From Crotophaga sulcirostris (taxonomy: Eukaryota > Chordata > Aves > Cuculiformes > Crotophagidae): a stretch of 64,000 nt of DNA. Location of the stretch: positions 1,038,372 to 1,102,371 of the forward strand of contig VYZB01000296.1 in NCBI GenBank assembly GCA_013397455.1. The letters run 5' to 3'. Under the pieces are notes generated by a model. That model saw nothing but the letters and a program-made list of their open reading frames with translations, made no database searches and was not told the origin of the DNA. Of this stretch, positions 1-13,800 are shown piece after piece. A program made the translations under genes and the position numbers. The first letter of the stretch is position 1, and the number at the start of each line of letters is the position of its first letter.

Positions 1-2693
1 CAAAGGAATACATTATTTCTGCATGCAATCAAATCAGATCCTTCTTCTAAACTATAGAATCTTCATCTCTTATCTGATTTCAGTAACAGGGACCTTAGAT
101 AACACAAACTATGCAGATTTGCATTTTTTGTGTGTTTTTTTTCTTTTCTATACAATTGTATCTTTTAAAGAAAGCTCACTAAAATGATTTGTACTTTGAA
201 GAAAAGATGCATTTAAAACTGTTTCCACCACTCTTTGAACAGCCTAAAGGCTGTTGTTTGTTGCCCACCAAGACCGATCTCTCCAGTGATGGTTTAGTGC
301 CACTGCTTCTTGTGCAGCTGGGTGTAATGTAAATGAATTATGGAGCATAGTCATTCTTCTTGTTATATATTAAACGTTTTAAAAGGGTGCTTGACTGCTT
401 AGTGTGTAGTTTTGTTGCCCTTGCAAAAAGGAAGTGTTCCTTGTCTTTGATTCATGACGAGTATTTAGTTATTTTCAGACCAAGATAAAGGATATTAATC
501 CGCTCTAGTTAATCTAAACACAGACTAAAATACTTTTCTGTTTTGTAAAAATGAGTTGCATAGTATGACAAATAAATACATCATTCAACTGAAACAGATA
601 TTTGTTTAAAATCTTTAGGACTTCTCATGGACTTGAAGAGTGCGTCCAACTGCTCTGTGGAGCTTTAATTAAGAGCATAGCTTAATAAAACAAATCATCA
701 GGGCACTGCACAGTGGTGGGTGGCTTCAAGCCTGATAAGCATGTATTACTTGTCCTTTAGATGTGGCTTACAGAATAACATCTTGCTTTCATTTCAGGAA
801 AGTATCAAAGCCTTCTTCTGGGGATTTCCCCTGGCTGCCAGACTAATTAACCAGAGTAAAACTCTTTGTAACATGATTTCAGACTTTACTGATTATATTT
901 ATCAAGGAAGATCTACAAAGGTTTTTCTGCTGTTTTATTTTGGGGCTTTTTACTTACTGAATTAAGTGAGATGGAAATTAGGCGTGTTCTGGTTTAGGTG
1001 GTCTGCCTCTCTCCATATGCAGGGATGTAAATTCTCTCATCTCTCTGGTTCTCTCCCTGGTAACCAACTGTTTATTTTCACTAATCTTGCTAAATACTTT
1101 TCTGTATAGCTTAAAAACAAATAGTGACATGAACGTGACCTCAGAAATACAAGTCTGTTGTTAAGAACACAGAAAGAGTAAGGGGAAACATAATCAAGCA
1201 GGAGGAGGACTGAAGATTTGGGAAGGGACATCTCTCTGTGAGGACAGGTCTCTCTGGGGGACAACAGTTCACGAGGAGCCATTGGACTTAGGGTTGCACT
1301 TGTCCCCACAGAGAGCTGGCACTCCAGAACTGTCCTAGACCCTTGAAGATTGACCGACCAGGAGTATTTCTCACTGAAAGAGCTGGGCAACCATATTATG
1401 TGTCACAAGCATTCTTCCCCTGAGATCAAAAGGAAAATAGTGTATGAGGATTTCGGGAAGAACCATACTTTATGGAAAAATTCCTAAACCACCACATTTT
1501 ATTATAAAAGCCTTAGCATTTATTAGACCTGTAGAGTGACACCATCCTCGGTTTGTACAGGTTGAGGAGTACAGACTGCACAAAGCAGCAGTAACTCCCC
1601 TTTTTTAATCTAACTGGCAACATAATTAAACAGTCACTGTGAACTATCACAGCTTCAGCTTCTCAAGTAGGTTGCATAATAACTTTACTGAATTGGCTCG
1701 GGTGAATCCAGAACTGCAACACGCGCATATCAGCAAATGTACTGAGGAAATTCAGGGTGAAATGTACTGCAGACATGTCAGTTTGCTCTCAAACTTTTTT
1801 TTGACAGAAGAGAATGAACGGGCTGTCTTGTAATTTATATCCTACCTCAGTCATTTACGATGTGGTAAGGAACTCATCCCAACAAACCACAAGGCCTGAA
1901 AATATTCCTCCTTGTTGAGTCTCTCCTAGAAGGAGATATGGAATCCATACCATCTATCATCAGCCAAATATAAGTATCTATATAAACGTATCTATTTCTT
2001 GGAAAGGTCATCTCTGCTGAAATGTTAATTAGATGTTGATGCTGTTAAAATATTAATAGGCTAAAGTTCAGCTACAAAAATTCTTTATGTCAATATCAGT
2101 AACTATTTTTTTTAATGCTACCTGTTTCTTAGAGCTCACTGGGGATAAAGAAAAAGACAAAGTTTTCTTCTAAACTTAATGCAAAGAAGAAAGTCAGGCT
2201 CATAAGTTTAGGAAGAATGTAAGTTCTCATTGTTGTCATGAATTTAAATTCTTCTAATAATGAATTTATACCCAGCAGTGCTGCTGCCAAAACTCTTAAT
2301 AAATTAAACACATTAATTTCACTTTACTAGATTATTAAAACACTTAAATATTATTAACTAGATAGCCTAAGAGCAGCGAGGTTCTGTATGGAAATGTGTG
2401 CAGTGTAAGGCTTGCAAAAAATCCCAGTAGATGGAGGAAGCTTAGTCATTCTTTCAACTTATTTCTCATTCCTTTCTGAATTCTCTGTGTAGCAGCCTGT
2501 TTTTTTTCTTGAAATTAATTGTTTTAATTATGGCAAATTGCTTGAATGGCTTCTGTGTGAAAAAAGAATTAAAACTCTGGGACGGTTTAGTGTGGAGAGG
2601 GGACATAAAGAGGGCACATGATGGAGATATACAAATAATGAATTGCATATACAGAAAGTAAATCTGGCACTTTCATTTATCCTTTCTTATAAT
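1..2693. other. Non-coding AT-rich DNA, nothing recognised
   Basis: No repeat family, RNA gene or coherent exon is recognised. A good splice acceptor (T-rich tract then CAG) ends at 798 and is followed by an open frame of about 40 codons, but the only nearby donor is poor (AAAG then GTTTTT), so I do not call an exon. Several short T runs are present. The stretch is best read as intergenic or intronic. Confidence 0.6.
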
Positions 2694-2905
2694 ACAAGAA
2701 CCAGGGGACTTATAATGAAACCGAAAGGCAGCAAAATTAAAACCATTAAAGAAAATAAGTATTTACACAAATGCATAATTAACCTGTAGTATTAATTCCC
2801 ACGAGAATTCAGTGAAGCCAAGAGTATAGGGGGGTTCAGAAAACGATTAAACATTTATGTGGATAATGGGAGCATCTGTAGCTGTATTGGATGTCGTGAA
2901 AAGTA
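2694..2905 (+). repeat. Ancient CR1/L3-like LINE, 3' region
   Basis: The stretch follows, with many substitutions, the order of elements seen in the post-reverse-transcriptase tail of old amniote CR1/L3-type LINEs. A block beginning 'ACCAGGGGACTTATAATGAA' is followed by an 'AAAGGCAGCAAAATTAAAAC' block, a 'ACACAAATGCATAATTAACC' block and a GAAGCCAAGAGTAT-type block, then a 'GGTTCAGAAAACGATTAAAC' block near 2835. No reading frame is intact. The divergence suggests an insertion older than the avian CR1 tails elsewhere in the window. The family assignment is from memory of consensus structure, not from a search. Confidence 0.6.
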
Positions 2906-4254
2906 TAAAGGGAACGTGGGACCACAGCTCCTGCTGAAGCCAGTGACAGGGAGATGAAGTGCATAAAACCCAAGGCAAACAGCACTGGCAAGCCAAAACT
3001 GACACAGAGAGCAAGAAAGTGATTGAGGTAGGGAGTAAGCCTTCAATAATTGTTCATTTCCTTTAGATAAATGCAACCGTTTCATTTCTTTTTGAAGGAG
3101 ATTACACTGTGATGAAGTGATGTGAAAACGGCTTACAGTTGTCTACTCATTTTACCTCAACTGAGCCAAAGAACACAGGTTTTAACATCAGAGGAAAATT
3201 AATTCAGAGCAAGCTGATTGTTGCAACTGTATACAGTTGTTATCACAGCATTCCTAAAGAAATGCATAATAAGTAAATATAATTTATCTTTGAGAACCAG
3301 ATTAATTTTCCAAGTCAGATGTGATGTGTGTGGTGGGAACTGTGCAGTGGCAGCGTTACTGGAACTCAATCACTGTGCATGCTGGTTTGCTTATATAGTG
3401 GTTTAGTCTATTGAATTTTTCTGGGGTGCAAATATTTTAAATCCTGTAATAACATAATTTCTACAGATATAAGTTATCTACAGTTCACTGAGTTCCTAAA
3501 ATAATCTATGTTAGCTTTTCTTGTCAAGGATCTCTGCCAATATCCTGGAGACCAAGGCAATTTGATGACCTACATGACATTATTATTAAGCCTATTTACC
3601 CCTTTGCTAGGAATAATAATATCCAAACTAGGTTCTTGAAAGCTCTCTATCCAGTGCACACAGGGACTTGTTTGCTATAAACACAGATGTTGTGGAAATG
3701 TAGCAAACATATGGTAGGTTGGAGGTGGATTTCCATTTATCTTTCATTCATTAACCTTTCTGAAATCTCTGCCAAAAGGAGCCTAAAGTATTTTGACCCC
3801 TATATTGGTCGTCTTCATTAATCCCCTTGTGTGAGAAGGCTTTTTGGCTGATCATTATGATTTTGAATCAAAGCAGGAAATCCACCTCAGCTCTGTTAGA
3901 CATTGCAAAAGGCTTCTCATTCATGCTCAATTGATTTTGCAGCAACCTTAAACATTTCCCAGACCGTTTATTTATGACCTGTTTTATTGCAGGTGATACT
4001 TGAAAGCTCTGAAACATGACAGATCTGATCTCAGGTAGGTCAGTAGCTTCTCTTTCCCCACACATGGATGACTAAACACAAATTTATGTTATTTCTCAAG
4101 TAACACAGAGTCTGAATGCTAGGAGGATTTGTAAATGAAATATTTTAACTTTGAGTAACAATTCTGTGTTGAAAATTAAAACAAAAATCTGACTCACAGC
4201 TTTAAACTACTCTAGGTTTTTAAGAGTGATTGTTTTTAACTTTGCATTTGTAAT
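2906..4254. other. Non-coding DNA between two LINE fragments
   Basis: No gene or repeat is recognised apart from the exon-like splice pair at 3993-4034. The base composition is AT-rich and reading frames are short and interrupted. Confidence 0.55.
3993..4034 (+). other. Exon-like splice pair without ORF
   Basis: A strong acceptor ('ATGACCTGTTTTATTGCAG') is followed after 42 bases by a good donor (CTCAG then GTAGGT). All three frames of the 42 bases contain a stop, so if spliced it would be a non-coding or 5' UTR exon. It lies 18.5 kb upstream of the candidate transcription unit that starts at 22516 on the same strand. Short acceptor/donor pairs arise by chance in DNA of this length, so support is weak. 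Confidence 0.15.
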
Positions 4255-4358
4255 CAATGGTTTGCCATGGTTTAGATGATGGGTTGGTGTTGATGTTGGG
4301 TTATAGGTTGGACTCGATGATCTCAGAGGTCCTTTCCAACCTTGTGATACAATGATCC
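4255..4358 (+). repeat. CR1 retrotransposon 3' tail (avian type)
   Basis: The 3' end signature of sauropsid CR1 is clear: a 'GGTTGGACTCGATGATCTCA' block at about 4308-4327, then 'GAGGTCCTTTCCAACC', then an imperfect 8-mer terminal repeat ('TGATACAATGATCC'). The element is strongly 5' truncated to about 100 bases, the usual fate of CR1 copies, and has no coding capacity. This is the clearest evidence that the window comes from a bird or close relative. Confidence 0.93.
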
Positions 4359-5379
4359 AAATCAACAGGGCAGTTAAAAGTAAGATTCACTAGGTAGTTG
4401 GGCCTAAAAGCCTTCCTGGAAGTTGAAATGTCATTGTCAGAGACCAGATAAAGGAAATGTACCTTTAGACTCTAAGACATTCTCCTTTACAGCTGCCAAA
4501 AACTTAGCGGTAACACCTCATTAGAAGTTATATTTATATACAGACTGACTTTGAGAGAGCATGCACAGTGCCTGCTCCTTTAGAACATTGTTGTCTTTTA
4601 ACTCCTCTTTAATGTGTTCTTTGTTTGAGAGCTCCTTTTGTAATTTACTTGAAGCTGAATTATGAAAGAATCCTGATCTAAATGAGTCACTGTCCCGCTA
4701 GAAAGAATGCGGGAAATATTAAATATTCTTATGTAGCTTGCAGATCTGCAAGTAAAATTCATTCTTTTCCTTTAATGCTGTTTCTTCCTTTATATTTTGG
4801 TGACTCATTTGGTGAAGTGTTATAGTGCCAATTTTTTTCTGCTTCCCAAAACTAACAGGTGTTTCTTGGATTTGCCTCATCTGTTACAAATCACTGTCGA
4901 GTCCAACTGGAAATTTTCCATTCAGTGGTCAGGCAGCTCCCTGCACATTGATATTCTGCACCTGGTCCCACCATACCCAGTCTACCCCCAGCATCATAGT
5001 CCAGTCTGGCTGGTCAGTGCTCGACAGCTGGTTCATCAGATCCACATCATTGTCTGTGCAGGGTGGATTTATTGTACCAAGAGCCCAGGGCACCTGTATC
5101 ACATTATTTAAATGCAACCACCTCTGCCCTAAGATGATGTTTACTGTGGGAATGTTATAATAAAAGCAGGTACTAGTCCTGAAATGTTTCCTTATCTAAA
5201 AAGATCAACACTTGAAAAGAGTCACATCAACAATTATCCTTAGGCAAGAATTTGTTTTTTTACAGTGCAGTAAAAGCTTGGATTAATAAGGTTATATTGT
5301 CCAAATTCCCATCTTTTTAAACTGAACTGCTCTGCCAGGATGAGATGAATGAGTCGATTATTCAAAATACAACACACGT
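4359..5379. other. Non-coding DNA, nothing recognised
   Basis: AT-rich sequence without recognised repeats. Overlapping frames at 4797-5160 stay open on both strands for about 60-110 codons, but they shadow each other, have no splice or codon-use support and resemble no known protein. Confidence 0.5.
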
Positions 5380-5960
5380 ACAAGTTCTCATCAGTCTTTA
5401 CTTTGGCAGACTGTGTTTACACACATCTGAAATCATATGGAGCAAAACTGTCCCCATTTGGTAGGAAATGCCAAACGGCATTTGACAAACATTAATTTGG
5501 TTTGATCTGATTGTAGTGCAATGTTTTATTTGCAAGATGCTCAGACCTAATTAAAAAATATTTTTTGACATATTAAAATCTCATGCAAAACATCAGTTTC
5601 CTCAGAACTGTGATCTGATAAACTAAGGGCAAAGTGAAATCAGCTCCATTTTAATCTGACGCTATAGGAGCACTAATTGCTATAATATCACATAAAAAAC
5701 ATTTTTTTTAAAAAAAGGATGAATCTCGTTTCTATTCTGATTTGTTTGGTTTTGTGATTTTTTTTTACGTTTAATTTGTCTCTAGGAAATGTAAGGAAAA
5801 GTATTTCTTTCAAAATTATCATTATTATATTTCAGATCTCTGAACAGTTTATCAATTTATCCATATGTTTTGGAACTGATATTGAGATAAAAATATAATT
5901 CTGGTTTTGCTATTATTTAACATTGTAGCACATCAACTGCATTTAATAAAGCAGTTAAGG
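5380..5960. promoter_or_regulatory. Possible conserved non-coding element
   Basis: The block is repeat-free and dense in TAAT/ATTA-type homeodomain-like cores and TGAT motifs. It contains a perfect 7-bp inverted repeat with a 4-base spacer (AAATGCC at 5466-5472 and GGCATTT at 5477-5483). This texture is typical of vertebrate developmental enhancers, but no alignment was possible, so the call is inference only. An ordinary AT-rich intergenic sequence is an equally serious alternative. Confidence 0.2.
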
Positions 5961-7800
5961 TTTTGACTTTGCTTTATATATTATTGTAAAGAATACACAG
6001 GCAGAGTCTTGATCAAATATCTGTTGGTGTAGAAAAGCTAGCAGTAGTTTTAAAATTTCTAAAGCTTTAAAAATTTAGAAAACCAAATCCACATCCTTTG
6101 GATGCATTGTTTTTTGAGAAGACTAAAAATAAAATAAGAAAAAAAATAATCTTGCATCCTCCATCTCTTAAGTAATGGTTAAACAGGGCAAAAAGCCTGT
6201 GTAGTGTATATATTTACTACTGGTCCTAGGGGCAGCATAACTACTATTTTTATCAGTTTTAGGTTTTTAAGTGATTCTTATTTCTCAGGAGTTGGTCTAT
6301 CACCAGTGTTCTCCCTGGCCCCGCAGTCGAGGGCGGTGGGGTTTGTTCAGGAGTTCACTGCTGCTGCACAACAGCTGCTGAGATCTGTAAAGGTGCTTTG
6401 CAAGTTTCTTTGCAAAATAAAATCACTATCAAGGTTAATTAGAAACAGGAATATTTCACTATAGGTGTTGCACTCTTGAAATGTGCTGATTCAGACGAGA
6501 ACGTTGACAGACTTACTACTGTGGCTGATTATATATACCTTAATTAATATATAATTCGATTCAGTATAAATAAGACCTTCTTGGTATAATGGCTCTCTGC
6601 CATTTGTGATTAATATTTCATTAGGCAAGACGCCATGAAAACACTTAAGCAGGTGCTCAATTTTAGCCACTTTAGTCAATTATACTTAGAATTAGGCGTA
6701 TGCTCCAATGCTTTGCTTGACTGACCACTGGTCCCCAAATCCTAGCTGACCTTTATGTGTGTCATTTACACCACTGGACATTTTTTGCATTTGTTATCAC
6801 TAAGGATTAAAAATAAGAAATTCTCTTATTTCACCCACAAATTCAAATGTTGTGATGATTTCTAGGAGGAAGTAAAATCATTTTTTACTGTATGCCATGT
6901 GATTGAAGGGATTGTTTTCTTAAAAACCTTGCTTCTCTTGCATCTTTTGACCATCAGGTGGCAATCACATTAATATGTTCTGCACTATCAGTCTGTAGAG
7001 AGACAAGCCTGTGAATTATGTGTGCCTGTTGATAGAGGATAACATTTTCTAAATCTTTTTTCCTTATAGTTTTTTCCTTATATTAAAAGAGTAGTGTACC
7101 TCTTTCATAATCCAGCAGACAGATCTCACCCATTCTCTTCTTCATGTCTAGTCTTTACATCACCAGGAGGTTTTTGCACCTATTTTACTTACTTACTTTT
7201 AATTTTCCAGTATTTCAAAAGATACTAGAAACAGGCAATTAAAATCATAGACTAAAAATACAAGCTTAAAATCTGTGGTCAGCTTAATAAATACTATTCA
7301 ACCCTCTTATGGGTCCTGCCTCTGCAGAAGTCTGTGGCAGAAGCACGTTGGAGAAACCCCCTGGAGCAGGGCAGGTCTTTAATTGTTTGTCTCATAACAC
7401 AGTAAATAATCTGGCTTCATGAACTGAAGCAGTACAGTCGTACTGATGGAGCTGATAAATTTGGGAATGGCAGAGCTTGAAGAAACCAATTACACAACAA
7501 CTAGGTGAAGTGGTGCATACTTGGTTGAAAAATCCAAATGGGTTTACAAGCACCATACAGTGCAAAACACCCTCTATAAAACCATCACAATAATGCATTG
7601 TACTTTATTTTTCCCTTGGGAGCGCTGCCTCGTGTCCATGTGGTATCAGCTCGGGCATGTGCTCTGTGCACAGCAGTGCTCCTCTGGCCAGTGTGATCAG
7701 TATCCACGAACTGGAGTCATTCCCAGCCGATCTGTTGAATTTTGTCATGAATTAAAAAATAAGATAATTAAGGTATCTTTGTAAAGAGGAAAAGGGAAGT
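5961..7800. other. Non-coding DNA, nothing recognised
   Basis: Unique-looking AT-rich sequence. No splice-bounded open frame, RNA gene or repeat family was recognised. Confidence 0.5.
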
Positions 7801-8060
7801 CTCATGCTGTTGAGGGTAAGAAGTGTTCTCTGTGGTGTGCTTCACCTTCTGTTCTCTGTGGTGTGCTTCTGTGGTGTGAGGTCTCCTGAGCCCCAGCCAG
7901 CCCTCGCAGGGCATTGGCCTGAGGACAGAAGGTGGGTCAGGGTGTGCAGCTTTTCTGTGGAAGGAGCAGGGCTGGTCCTACCTCCCTGCTTGGGGCCAGC
8001 TCCCTGGGGCAGGGGGATGCTGGTGGGGCTCCCACAGGCCGTATTGACAATGAGCACATT
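7801..8060. repeat. GC-richer patch with short direct repeats
   Basis: A 19-base unit 'GTTCTCTGTGGTGTGCTTC' occurs at 7825-7843 and again at 7851-7869, followed by a partial copy (TGTGGTGTG) at 7870-7878. The next 180 bases are GC-rich (CCAG/CAGGG-type words) but CpG-poor, so this is not a CpG island. Overlapping frames on both strands are open here only because stops are rarer in GC-rich DNA. Confidence 0.6.
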
Positions 8061-10776
8061 TTTCCACTCTGATGATGAGCTAAATTCAGATCTTGCCAAA
8101 GTTTACGCTATGATTTTTATCTGAAATGCATTTTACTTTATTATGATAGAATTCAATAAAAGGACAAAGACAACTTGGATTGCTTTTCTGCATAGAAATC
8201 CTGGCCTAAGTTGCTAGCAGGCGATTGACCAGTTCTCATGGCAGCAGCACACAGACACTGGGAGAGCTTTCAGCGGGGAAGTAAAACAAAACCTGCTGCA
8301 TTTTGAAAAGCCCTTAACTAGTTTTGAGAAATGTTTTTTCTAATAGTAATTTATTTTTCTATTACTAGTATTACTTTCTTACAAAAGCTGTTTTCCCCAA
8401 CATAGAATAATTACTCTACAAAATGTAATATTAGTATTGATTGCAGGTTTTCAACTCTTTATAGATGTTGCTGTCGAAAGCCCTGTAGTGTGTGGGTGCA
8501 TAGTGGGATCTGTACAGTAGAGCAAGGAATGAGGAAGGATTGAGATGTCTCCTAGCCATAGTCAGAGAAACATTGAGTTACAACACAAGTTAGTAAAATA
8601 AGGAAAAGTCTTTCTTAAACTTCCTTAGGCTTACATTCAGTTGGGTTTCTCTGTAAACATTCTCATTGTAATTGAATTATTTCCAAAGCCTGTGTTCTCA
8701 TTACTGATCTGATTTTGACTTCTTTATGCTTTGAAAATTACAGTGTAGCCACGTCTCAGTTTCCCTGCTTTTCTCTCTTCTTTCCAGAACATGGTATTAG
8801 AGGCTTTTCCTCCATTTCTACTTCTCTACCCTGTGGTCCTGCTTCACATCTATTACAAGAGAAGGAAGGTGCCTTTTGAGAGACAGTCATTAGGTGTATA
8901 GATGGTCCTGTCCATTTTTAAAAGGACTGAGGTCTACAAAAAGAACGTAATTGATTTGTAATTGTATTACATGGGTGAAAAGTGAAACAAAAGACGTGGA
9001 TCAGGTTACAAATGGACAATTTGTCCATGAAACAACTTCTCTGTGGTAACAGACACAGATAAGGCTAAATGGCTCAGAATGTATTTGCTGCAGCTTTAGT
9101 GGTTTTCATGAATTAAAAGATGGTGACTCAAAAGAAGAAAAAGACAGTAGGAAATCGCCTAGAAAGCATCCAGAGATATTTTGATCTGGATTAGGTGTTT
9201 TAGTTGGGGGTTTTGTGTTTTATTCTTTTTTTTTTTTTTTCTGTCATCAAACTATAGGAAAAGTATATTGTTTAAATTAGTACAAGTTTCTGGATTATAT
9301 TTGGATTACATGAGAGAGCATGTACTTGCATGTTTTCTAATTCCACATGTGAGACATCACAAAGCATTAATTTCTCAATGGACCACAACAGGTAACAAAA
9401 CAAAATCTTAGCAAATATATGACATTTTTGCATTGTGTTATTTTCTTTTTATTATACTACTTATATTATGAGAATGGACAGTTATAAGGAGTATTTTTAA
9501 ATCTCACTTTGAAAACATAAACTGCTCTTTTCCTTATTTATGTGTGCTATATGTACCCATGTAATAACGGATATCCCAACAGAATGCATGCATCTGGGTA
9601 GTAACAAAATGTTATTGGATTCCAACCCACTTTCAAAAATGCTTCATAAATCCCTTTTCTGATAAAATCAAGTCAGAATTCCATTGAAATTAATGAGAAA
9701 GTGAAAATGAATTATTAGCAAGAATAAGCACTTGTAGTCAGTATAAGGCAGAATTTTGTGCTGGCTCCTACCAACCATAGCTGTCTGTTCTTGCTAAGGA
9801 CATCGATCCTCTGATATTCCAGTCTTGGGAGCTGTCTCTTTGTCTTCCTTTTTCATCTCAGAAAAAAGTAATGTGTTCTTCAACTTTGGCAATATTACAG
9901 GAGGACTAATCTTATCTGTCCAAGAACCATTAATACTAACAAAAATATGCTCTAAATGAGACATTTATACAAATCAATATACATTAAAATGTATGGTGTT
10001 TCAGGGCAAGCCAAGCAGAACTTGTTCTTTAATATTCATTAAAAATAAAAGATTATAAATTTATCTCTTCCTTACTAATGCATAAAAGTATGGTGAAGGC
10101 ATTGTAACTCAAAATGTTAATGTAACAGCACTTAAATTGTACAAAAAAGGATTTTCAAAGTGAAGAAAATGTCTAATGCAAAACAAAACATAACGAAAAC
10201 AAAAACAAAATAGGAAAAAAAACCAAAAAAAAACCTCCACCAGGCAAGCAAAAGTGTTCATGTTCTATATTAGCCTATAATGGAAATGACTTTTTTAAAG
10301 TGAGATAGAGAGGTTATAGTTGGGAAGAATTCAGGGTTTTAGCACTGGACAGGCTGACCTGAGGTCTGTGTCCCACAGCTGTATTTTTCTTTTTGTCTGT
10401 GTGTCTGGAATGTGCTCACCTCCACACCTCAGACTCAGTCAGTTAAAACATCAAGGAAAGTTCTACGCATAAATATAGGAAATATACTTTGATGGGAAAG
10501 GAGAAACAAAAAATTGAGGGGAGGACTAGGACCACACTTATCTTGCATCTGGGCAGCTTGCCAGCTGGTCTCAGTAGAATGAAGTGTGTCCAGCAGCCAA
10601 GTGACCAGGAGGCTCCAGTTCCCTCCAAGCAGCAGCCGCTTGCGTTGTAGTCTTGCTTGTGCCATGGGAGAGCAGAGAAGGGTGGTAGGAAGCTTCGAGT
10701 TCACTGGTACAGTTTGATGCCATATACGTTTCTAGTGCATTGATTGACATATCCATGCATTTGATATTAGAAAGGC
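8061..10776. other. Non-coding DNA with a poly-T and an A-rich tract
   Basis: Contains a poly-T run near 9225-9240 and an A-rich interrupted tract (AAAAC-like words) at about 10180-10240. No gene or transposon family is recognised. The A-rich tract could be the degenerate tail of an old retroelement, but no body is visible in front of it. Confidence 0.5.
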
Positions 10777-10820
10777 AGCGTGGGTCCCTTCCAACTCAGG
10801 ATTTTCTATGATTCTATAAT
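10777..10820 (+). repeat. CR1 retrotransposon 3' tail, short
   Basis: The 3'-most piece of a CR1 copy is visible: 'GGGTCCCTTCCAACTCAGGA' followed directly by 'TTTTCTATGATTCTATAAT', which matches the CR1 terminal 8-mer repeat (ATTCTATG). Only about 45 bases are recognisable; sequence upstream may be a more diverged part of the same insertion. It is non-coding. Confidence 0.85.
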
Positions 10821-13800
10821 TTGAAACTATTGATAGACCAAAACCTTTAGCACTCAGGAAAGTACTGATTGGTGGCTTGCAGTAAGCTAGTGTTGCCTTT
10901 GTCCTTTCCCTTGTTGTGTGCTCGTGTTGCAGACTGATTAAATGTATTATTGTCACCAATTGTGTTTCATCTTGTAAAGTGGCATTTGCAATAGACCAAC
11001 AAAAAGAATAATCAGAGCTTGAGTAAGGCACTGAGCCCAACCTCTAACCTCAGGCGGTTCGCACCGCGTTGCATTAAATAAGCTGACAAGGTAGGCAAGA
11101 TGGAGACAGCGTGTGGTTGAAGCATTCATTAATAATCCTGAAGTATTAAGTAGGAATAAAAGCTTGCTGCTGATTTCCATTCCCACCTCTGTGTCATTCA
11201 GGTGATTTTTTTTTTTTTATTTCACTTTCCCGTTGACAGCTCTCTGAATTATTTCTGCCTGCACTGCGTCATCACGGACACTCATTGCTTGCTGAGTGTC
11301 AGTCAGCACCCCTGGACAAAGTGTAACAACACCCAGAGAAAGAAATCCTTCTGTGGGCCTTGCAAGGAGCAGAAGAGGACTCTAACTCTCTCTTCTTTAT
11401 CTATACTAATTTTTTAAGTATGTCTGTCCTTTCAGATGGAAGTAGATAAAGTACTTTATAGTTGTTTCTATTCTCACTTTTTTATCAGATCAATTACCCA
11501 CTGGCATAAGCGGTGTTGAGTAGGGCTTCCATATCAGAGTTCAAGGACCTTTTGCATCAAAAAGCAAGCTGCTCTTCTTCCCCATTACTCTATCACATTG
11601 TTTGTTCTCTCAGGTGCCCTTTTTTTTTTCTTTTCCATTTTTTAGGACTTGCAGCCTTGCAACAGTTCGCAGGAATTTTAGGGCCAGTGTTAAGAATACC
11701 ATGTCAAAAGAGTGTAAAATACTTTGTAGCCATAAGATAAAACTGCTTTCCAACCAGTTTATTTTCTGTAGAGATTTAAATGATGCAAAGAAGCAATAGT
11801 GGCAAATAGGTACAAATCCTCAATAACTCAGTGGATAATAATTGATTACAACCCTGGATAACCGATTGTAACTCCTCAGAAGTTGTAATCCCAGGACTGA
11901 ATGTAAGGACGTGTTGGGGGTAGGATGAGAAGGAACCACAAAGTTTCACTGGGGTTTTGAGGCAGAGGAGTAATCCTACTTTCACCAGTGCTCTGAGTTT
12001 ACAGCATTGTTGGCTTTGTGGTTTTGTATGCCAGGAGCTTGATCCCTGTTTTTGAGATGAAACAAAGACATCCACTAAAGTATGGTCAGTCCTTGCTAGT
12101 CCTGTCTGGTTAGCAAAAAAAATTCTGATCTTTTAAGGAGTTTAACAAGCAGTGGAGGCTTATAAATTTCCTCTCCCAATTGCGCAGAGTGGTATTTTTC
12201 ATGTTTGTGGTACGTACTGTGTTCTGCTCACAGCATGCTCTTGCTGCACTCTCTGCTGCAGTTAGGAGTTCGGGTTCCTTCCAGAGTCTTGGAAAACCAG
12301 ATTGTAGACCATCTCTGAGAAGCGTGTGGACTGCATGAGGAGTCTGGTCAAACAGTGCCATAATTACTCAGGAAGTTCTCTTGGTATTCATTTCTGGCCG
12401 AGGTCATAGGGCAAATACATCCTAGGGATGAGTATCGTGGTAGCCCTGCTTTCCTTCCTTTCCAGCTTACTGCCGGCTTGAGCAAATCAAGAAAGCCAAA
12501 GAGTTTAGCATATATTTTTTTTACTCTAACTTCTTATCTTATAGCTGGGTGCATGTATGGTTTTTCTCTACCTATCAATTCCTTTCCATTTTTCTTAAAT
12601 CATATACGTTATTAGGCACAGGTTTTAGTAACAGCAAACCTAAGCCAACTGGAAGAAGAAAAAGATACTCTAACCATATTTTGTGTACACATGGGTAAAA
12701 ACATCAATACATCCTTTCCTTGTTTATGTGCTCAATTATTTTTCAAGGGTTTTTTCACTGTCAGCAGCTAAGACATCCATTTTTTCTCAGTACGAGAAAG
12801 GTTTGCACTCTCACTGTACATTTTATCCCACAAAAATCCTAACTGAAAGCTAAGCTTGTCTGGCTCTTAACAGGAGGCAGAATTGAGCTTAACTTGTAAG
12901 GAAAATTGGTAGCAAATTCCTATTCTGAAGGAGGCAACTGTGGTGGACTGCCAGTAATGCTACTTTTTAAAATGTGTGGTTAGAACACTGAAATAATCTT
13001 AGCTCCTAATCACTGAAGACTCCGTAAAATCATCTCTTCCCTTCTCCTGTGTTTTGGCCAAATGGATTGGAATCTTTGACCCAAATAATTTCTTTCCTCA
13101 AGATTATTTAGCTGCTGCCTGGACTCTTTCAGAATTCCCAAGGAAGCAGTGAACATTTTTGTACTTCCAAAGATTCTTGTTGCAGTTCAAGCAGGGTCAC
13201 CGAGGATCTGTACCTCACGTGCTGGGTAATCACGCTTGCCTGCACCCAGGACAGAGCTGGGAGAGGAACCCAAAGTGCTGCTGAGCGTTTGGAAAGTTCA
13301 GCCCCTTCCAGGAAGTTTTAGATAACTGAGTATCTCAGACGAGCCCTTCGTTTTTCAAAACCAGCAAAATTATTATTTCTTCTCCTGCTGATATCCCCAG
13401 GAGAAGGTAAAGGCCAGTTAATGTAAACATGACTAAATGCGGTAGAAATTACTCTGGTTTCTTTGAAATCTAGAGAGATTCAGACTATCAACATCTCTCA
13501 AGGTTTACAGAAGATTGATTTTTGAACAATTAAGATGTGAATAGTCTGATACACATTTCTTCAGATTCAAGGAGGACGTGTAGGTGAGTGTTTGCTGGGA
13601 ACTAGGAGCAAAAGGCAACATGCAGAAAAATGGACTTCCTCCTAGAAGTTCAGCTCTGACAGAAGCATGTGGGCAAGATTACCTCTGGGGTAAAAATTAA
13701 ACCCAGGTGAGACTTAGAATTTGCTTTAAATACACCAACTGATATTCCCCACCCCAAAGACATGAAACGTTTGATTTCTGTAGGCAAACCTGCTTATCTG

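Noticed and set aside
13180..13320. Possible extra CR1 fragment
   Set aside because: A few words resemble the CR1 interior, but no diagnostic 3' block follows.
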